In this document: piece after piece, positions 60,501 to 64,000 of the stretch
Layout of the letters: each line of letters opens with the position of its first letter
Position numbering within the stretch: the first letter of the stretch is position 1
NCBI GenBank assembly: GCA_027943335.1
Contig: BSBK01002054.1
Location: 570,501-634,500 of the forward strand
DNA length: 64,000 nt
Direction of reading: 5' to 3'
Source: Chamaecyparis obtusa
Taxonomy: Eukaryota > Streptophyta > Pinopsida > Cupressales > Cupressaceae
The notes under the pieces: generated by a model
The model's database searches: none
Told to the model about the DNA's origin: nothing
Seen by the model: only the letters and a program-made list of their open reading frames with translations
Position numbers and translations under genes: made by a program

Positions 60501-63500
60501 ATTGTTTTTGGCTTAAGGATTGGCCAACTTGAGAAGAGCTGAAGTAGAGTTTCTGAAATTACTCCAAACAAAATTAGCTTTGCACATAGCGAAGCCTAAC
60601 ACTTGGCAATGAAAAGGAAATTGCAATGTCCCCTTCTTGCACCTAGTCAGTTTGAAGTTCCCATTAGCCCAATCCTAGGTTCCCATAGGCTAATTGGATG
60701 TGGTTAGGGAACTCAGCGTCTAGAGCAGAGTTCAGCCAGATTTTTTTTCAATGTATTCTAGCAAGGTTCCTATTTTTAGCGTATGGCCATTTTTAGTAAA
60801 GGCTATTCTTAACACTTATGGCTTCTATCTTTGCTCAATTCAAAATGCAATGCTTCCCAGTTCAATGCCTTGGTGAGTTCTAAGTTTGACAAGATGATAT
60901 TTGATTTATTTTAATTAAGTCTCCTTTAATTAAGTTACTTTATAACTTAAGTGAAGTATGATGCATTCATATGGCGTTCCCCTATTTTGATGCCCATTAG
61001 AGTGGACCACTTCAAGTTGTTTTACAAAAGCAAGTTAGACTTCAAATGTGACACCAAGGCAAGGAGGGGTTTTAAAATTTCAAAAGGTTATTATTGTGCC
61101 TCCAAAAGTGACGCCAAGAATAGGGACATTAAGTGTTTCTTGTAAATTTTATTTATGGAGCTCAAAAGGGGTTGATCAATTTGGCGTAATTTCATGTTAT
61201 CTTGTAAAGTGAAATGAAAGGAAAATGTAATGTCCCCACTTTTCATGTTCTCTTGTAGTGTAGCTGGTCCTGGCTTTTTTGGGTTGGTGTCAGCAAAAGC
61301 AGAGGAGTATTTTGATGTCACTCGTGTGTTCAGATGGGTTAATGGGGATTGTTGAGACCAAGATCAATTGGACAAGTGACGACACTTGGTTGAGCTGCAA
61401 GAGTCAACCAATAGTATGCTCTGCAATAGTTAACCAAACATAGTATGCAAATAGATGAAAAGCAATTTAGTTAATGACCACTAACTACCTCTCCATATGT
61501 GGGACACCTATGAGTAAACTTGACAAGTGTATAGGCAAGTGGCATAAGTGTATGCAAGAGGTGTCTCACTAGGTGTGTACACGTCACAACCACATGAGGT
61601 GAGACAAATCTCTAAATATCCTCTAAGTAAACTTAAGCTAATGTGAATAGGCCATTAGAGGAAGTAGTCAACTACTAACTAGTTATGAAACAATACTATT
61701 TACACCAACACCCCCCCTTAAGTGCAACTTAGGAAATACAAAGATGATGATGAGTCCCGACTACTAGCCATGTTAGGTACTCATGTACAATGCAAGTCTC
61801 CCATAAAGTGGAGAAAGGTAGAAAACCCTATGGGAAAAAACTACCCTAAAAAAGAGAGATGATACAAAATATGCATGAATGTTCCCCTCATTGTAGACAC
61901 TCAAATGCTCCATGTGATGCCTTGTTGGAAAGAACCTATGGATGCTCTCAATGAAGATTCTTTGAATTCTGATGCAACAAGTGATAGTGGAGGTGAACAA
62001 TCCATACTGAAAGTTGTGAGTGTGTGACCCTTAGTTTTACCCATTGCCTTAGAAGATTCTGAACTTGATGAATACTCTATGCTCAATTCCGAAATGCCAT
62101 GTTGCTCAAGAAGATACGTTAGATGACAAATTTGTTTCTGCATAAATTATTTCTCATCACGTCTTGATCTCTTGCAAAAGGTAAATATCACTTTTTCCAT
62201 CTTGGTTTTCCCTTGATATGAAAAAGTGTCATTTTGAGCAGAGGATTTCTTGTCTTCCTTACTTTCCTTGTCTTGTTAATACTTTTGTTTCTCCCCTTTG
62301 TTTAAATTTTACAATATCTAATTGAAGTTATGATTGACCAGCAATGAACAACCAGAAAAATGTTTTCCTAAAGAAATATGTTGTTTCTGCATTCTAGAAG
62401 AGAGGAAAGGAAGAAAAGGCACTTGTTGTTAGCCTCATGTGTCTTTATTTTGCTTGATGAAGACTCTATGCTCAATTCCGAAATGCCATGTTGCTCAAGA
62501 AGATACATTAGATGACAAATTTGTTTCTGCATAAATTATTTCTCATCATGTCTTGATCTCTTGCAAAAGGTAAATATCACTTTTTCCATCTTGGTTTTCC
62601 CTTGATATGAAAAAGTGTCATTTTGAGCAGAGGATTTCTTGTCTTCCTAACTTTCCTTGTCTTGTTAATACTTTTGTTTCTCCCCTTTGTTTAAATTTTA
62701 CAATATCTAATTGAAGTTATGACTGACCAGCAATGAACAACCACAAAAATGTTTTCCTAAAGAAATATGTTGTTTCTGAATTCTAGAAGAGAAAGGAAGA
62801 AAAGGCACTTGTTGTTAGCTTCATGTGTCTTTATTTTGTTTGTTTCCCCTCTTTAGTCCACTGCCCAGAACCATTCATCAGGCCACCACATTACCTCTGC
62901 GATTTTATATGATGGGTATACTAAATTGATCAGCTTAAATAAAAGTGCAGCTTCACAACTCATGTGGGTCCATGTTTTGGGCTTGGAGGCTGTTTCAATA
63001 CAAGAACTTTTGTATTAAAATTTATCTCTAAATTTCATGTCCTTATCTCATTCTCAAACAATCATTACATGGAATCATTTTACTCAATGATAACCCAGTT
63101 TGACCAGTCAGAAAGAAGCTGTTTGGTTTTGGAACCATTGTCAGACATCACTTGGGATCTCTTCCCAAGACGCACACATCTCAATCTCTATCCCCACTAA
63201 CTAGCAGTATAGTATTCTAATCTCTTGGTTTGCAGTATGATTTTTAACTTACAAATGTATTAGCTTGGGGAGATGCTTTATCAGTCATTAACCGCCTTTG
63301 CCTTACATGTTGATGTGACTTCAAGTCCCCTTGACAATAATTAGTCACCCAAAAGTATTTGAATTCTATTTTAAACCAAACCTTAATTTTTTTTTGCATA
63401 TAAATCTAGTGCCGAACAGATTGTCATTCTAATTTCTCTTTAATCACTGTAACAGTCAGTAGACTAAATCTTTTACAAGCAAACATTCAATCAAGAATAT

Positions 63501-64000
63501 GCACATTGTAAATGTAACTATGCTTACAAGACATATAGGACATGGCTGAGAGGGATGCTCCACGATGCATGGCAGTGCAGCATATGGCTGCTTTTTGGAT
63601 AGAACCTTCAACCAATGGTTCAGCTGCTGCCACCACCTCCTGCCAATGAGTTGAAGGTTGCGAGAAGTTATATTTAAATTTCTTGTGATGCTAAAATAAA
63701 ATATTTGGATCTAGTTAAATATAGCTGTATTACTATTGAAAGAGAGGCCACAAATTACAAACCATATTAATTAACAAGTTTGGAAAAAACCTTAGGGCAG
63801 CATCGGACAAATGTTGATGTAAAGCTTGTATATGCCTCAACTAGATCAGGCTCTTGATCACAAACATAAGAGGAATTCAATGCTGAAATTGACTCTGCAG
63901 CTGTAAATCTCTGGAATGTACTAATACATAATGATCCAAATTCTTCTTCATGGCCAAACTCCTCAATGACAACAGATGCTGAAACAGATCCATAAAGAAA
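51319..64000 (-). CDS. MOS14: Transportin-SR (TNPO3/MOS14-type importin-beta), C-terminal five exons
   Basis: Nuclear import receptor of the importin-beta family; its family carries Ser/Arg-rich splicing factors into the nucleus. Exons on the minus strand are 64000-63791 (start outside the window), 63639-63528, 55246-55089, 51874-51758 and 51549-51319. They join in frame with GT/AG borders to give 275 residues and a stop. Recognisable pieces are [78 protein letters not shown] and the end [16 protein letters not shown]. These follow the C-terminal HEAT repeats of human TNPO3 (about 920 residues) and Arabidopsis MOS14, so about 70% of the protein lies outside the window. No stop or frameshift is seen. 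Introns are 151, 8281, 3214 and 208 bp. The 3' untranslated region runs below 51319. Confidence 0.88.
51758..51874 (-). CDS. MOS14: Transportin-SR exon (39 codons, phase 0)
   Basis: Acceptor GATCAG before 51874, donor GTATTC after 51758. Encodes [16 protein letters not shown] through [10 protein letters not shown]. Exactly 117 bp. Confidence 0.88.
51875..55088 (-). other. Intron of the transportin-SR gene, 3.2 kb
   Basis: Begins GTATATT and ends GATCAG on the minus strand. AT-rich; I see no clear transposon or gene in it. Confidence 0.8.
55089..55246 (-). CDS. MOS14: Transportin-SR exon (158 bp)
   Basis: Acceptor CATGACAG before 55246, donor GTATAT after AGG. The first two bases complete a Cys codon split by the previous intron. 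Encodes [13 protein letters not shown] through [13 protein letters not shown]. An apparent ATG (MTG) just upstream is intronic. Confidence 0.88.
61352..61710 (-). repeat. Copia-like 3' LTR in the intron
   Basis: On the minus strand a purine tract CTTAAGGGGGGG (about 61711-61722) is followed by TGTTGGTGTAAATAGTATTG. That start resembles the Copia LTRs at 19229 and 23496. The proposed end CTCAACA at 61352 is only a guess from the CA rule. Confidence 0.5.
62064..62838. repeat. Tandem duplication of a 389-bp unit
   Basis: Copy 1 is 62064-62452 and copy 2 is 62453-62838. Both run from CTTGATGAA(G/T)ACTCTATGC to TGTGTCTTTATTTTG, with only a few differences, so the duplication is recent relative to nearby repeats. 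It sits at the inner end of the Copia-like fragment. Confidence 0.88.
63528..63639 (-). CDS. MOS14: Transportin-SR exon (112 bp)
   Basis: Acceptor TTGGCAG before 63639, donor GTAAGC after 63528. Encodes [20 protein letters not shown] through AMSYMS plus the first base of a Cys codon. Confidence 0.88.
63791..64000 (-). CDS. MOS14: Transportin-SR exon, 5' side cut by window edge
   Basis: 70 codons in frame from 64000 down to AAG at 63791, then donor GTTTTT. Starts [16 protein letters not shown] and ends TFVRCCPK. The family continues upstream, so the exon extends past the window. Confidence 0.85.

Larger units (their letters stand above)
55247..63527 (-). other. Intron of the transportin-SR gene, 8.3 kb, with transposon inserts
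   Basis: Begins GTAAGC and ends ATGACAG on the minus strand. It contains a Copia-like 3' LTR and internal end (61352-61720), a 389-bp tandem duplication (62064-62838), an 83-bp-scale duplication near 57160-57310, and LTR-type ends: CATTACA at 59956-59962, TGCAATGTCCCC at 60622 and TGTAATGTCCCC at 61226. None of these can be closed into a complete element. Confidence 0.75.

Noticed and set aside
60622..61230. A complete LTR between TGCAATGTCCCC and TGTAATGTCCCC
   Set aside because: Both are LTR-like starts in the same direction. No matching CATTACA end or target duplication closes either one.
1..64000. CRISPR arrays, bacterial operons or rRNA genes
   Set aside because: No regularly spaced direct repeats with unique spacers, no bacterial gene order and no rRNA sequence were seen. 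The content is plant nuclear.

Overview
The window looks like nuclear DNA of a seed plant with a very large, transposon-filled genome, most likely a conifer or other gymnosperm. The evidence is one host gene with introns up to 8.3 kb that are stuffed with old repeats, plant-type Ty3/gypsy (Tat lineage), Copia and L1-like LINE elements in nested order, very long solo LTRs, degraded PPR fragments, and heavy C-to-T/G-to-A decay of coding frames. The lineage is inferred; no marker gene proves it.

Layout. 1-3982: left end of a minus-strand Ty3/gypsy element (gag start, 2.3-kb leader, 5' LTR). 3983-6510: AT-rich DNA without a gene. 6511-17454: a 5.5-kb segment present twice head to tail; each copy holds a degraded PPR fragment and a solo LTR of about 3.4 kb with its own target-site duplication. 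17455-24731: Copia debris, including three copies of one 0.49-kb LTR in both orientations. 24808-26512: a minus-strand LINE copy with ORF1 but no ORF2, flanked by a 19-bp target-site duplication. 26920-47171: an older LTR element split by a complete 17.4-kb Tat-type Ty3/gypsy element at 27846-45264 (CTTAT duplication). 47172-51318: further repeat DNA. 51319-64000: the last five exons, on the minus strand, of a transportin-SR (TNPO3/MOS14-type) nuclear import receptor gene whose 5' part lies beyond the right edge.

The only gene that looks functional is the transportin-SR gene. Its five exons join in frame with consensus GT/AG borders and match the C-terminal third of the family. Transportin-SR carries SR splicing factors into the nucleus, so the gene itself must be spliced across introns of 151 bp to 8.3 kb.

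The richest object is the 17.4-kb Tat element. It shows gag, protease, G-patch, reverse transcriptase, RNase H, a second (archaeal-type) RNase H and integrase in order, then 5 kb of extra DNA. That extra DNA carries a degraded gene on the opposite strand with a plant mobile domain (PMD) and a coiled-coil tail, preceded by a GC-rich block built almost entirely of short hairpins. Two 20-bp palindromes sit upstream of the TATA box in each LTR, and the 5' leader has an array of a short motif, one copy of which is identical over 11 bp to a hairpin arm in the 3' block.
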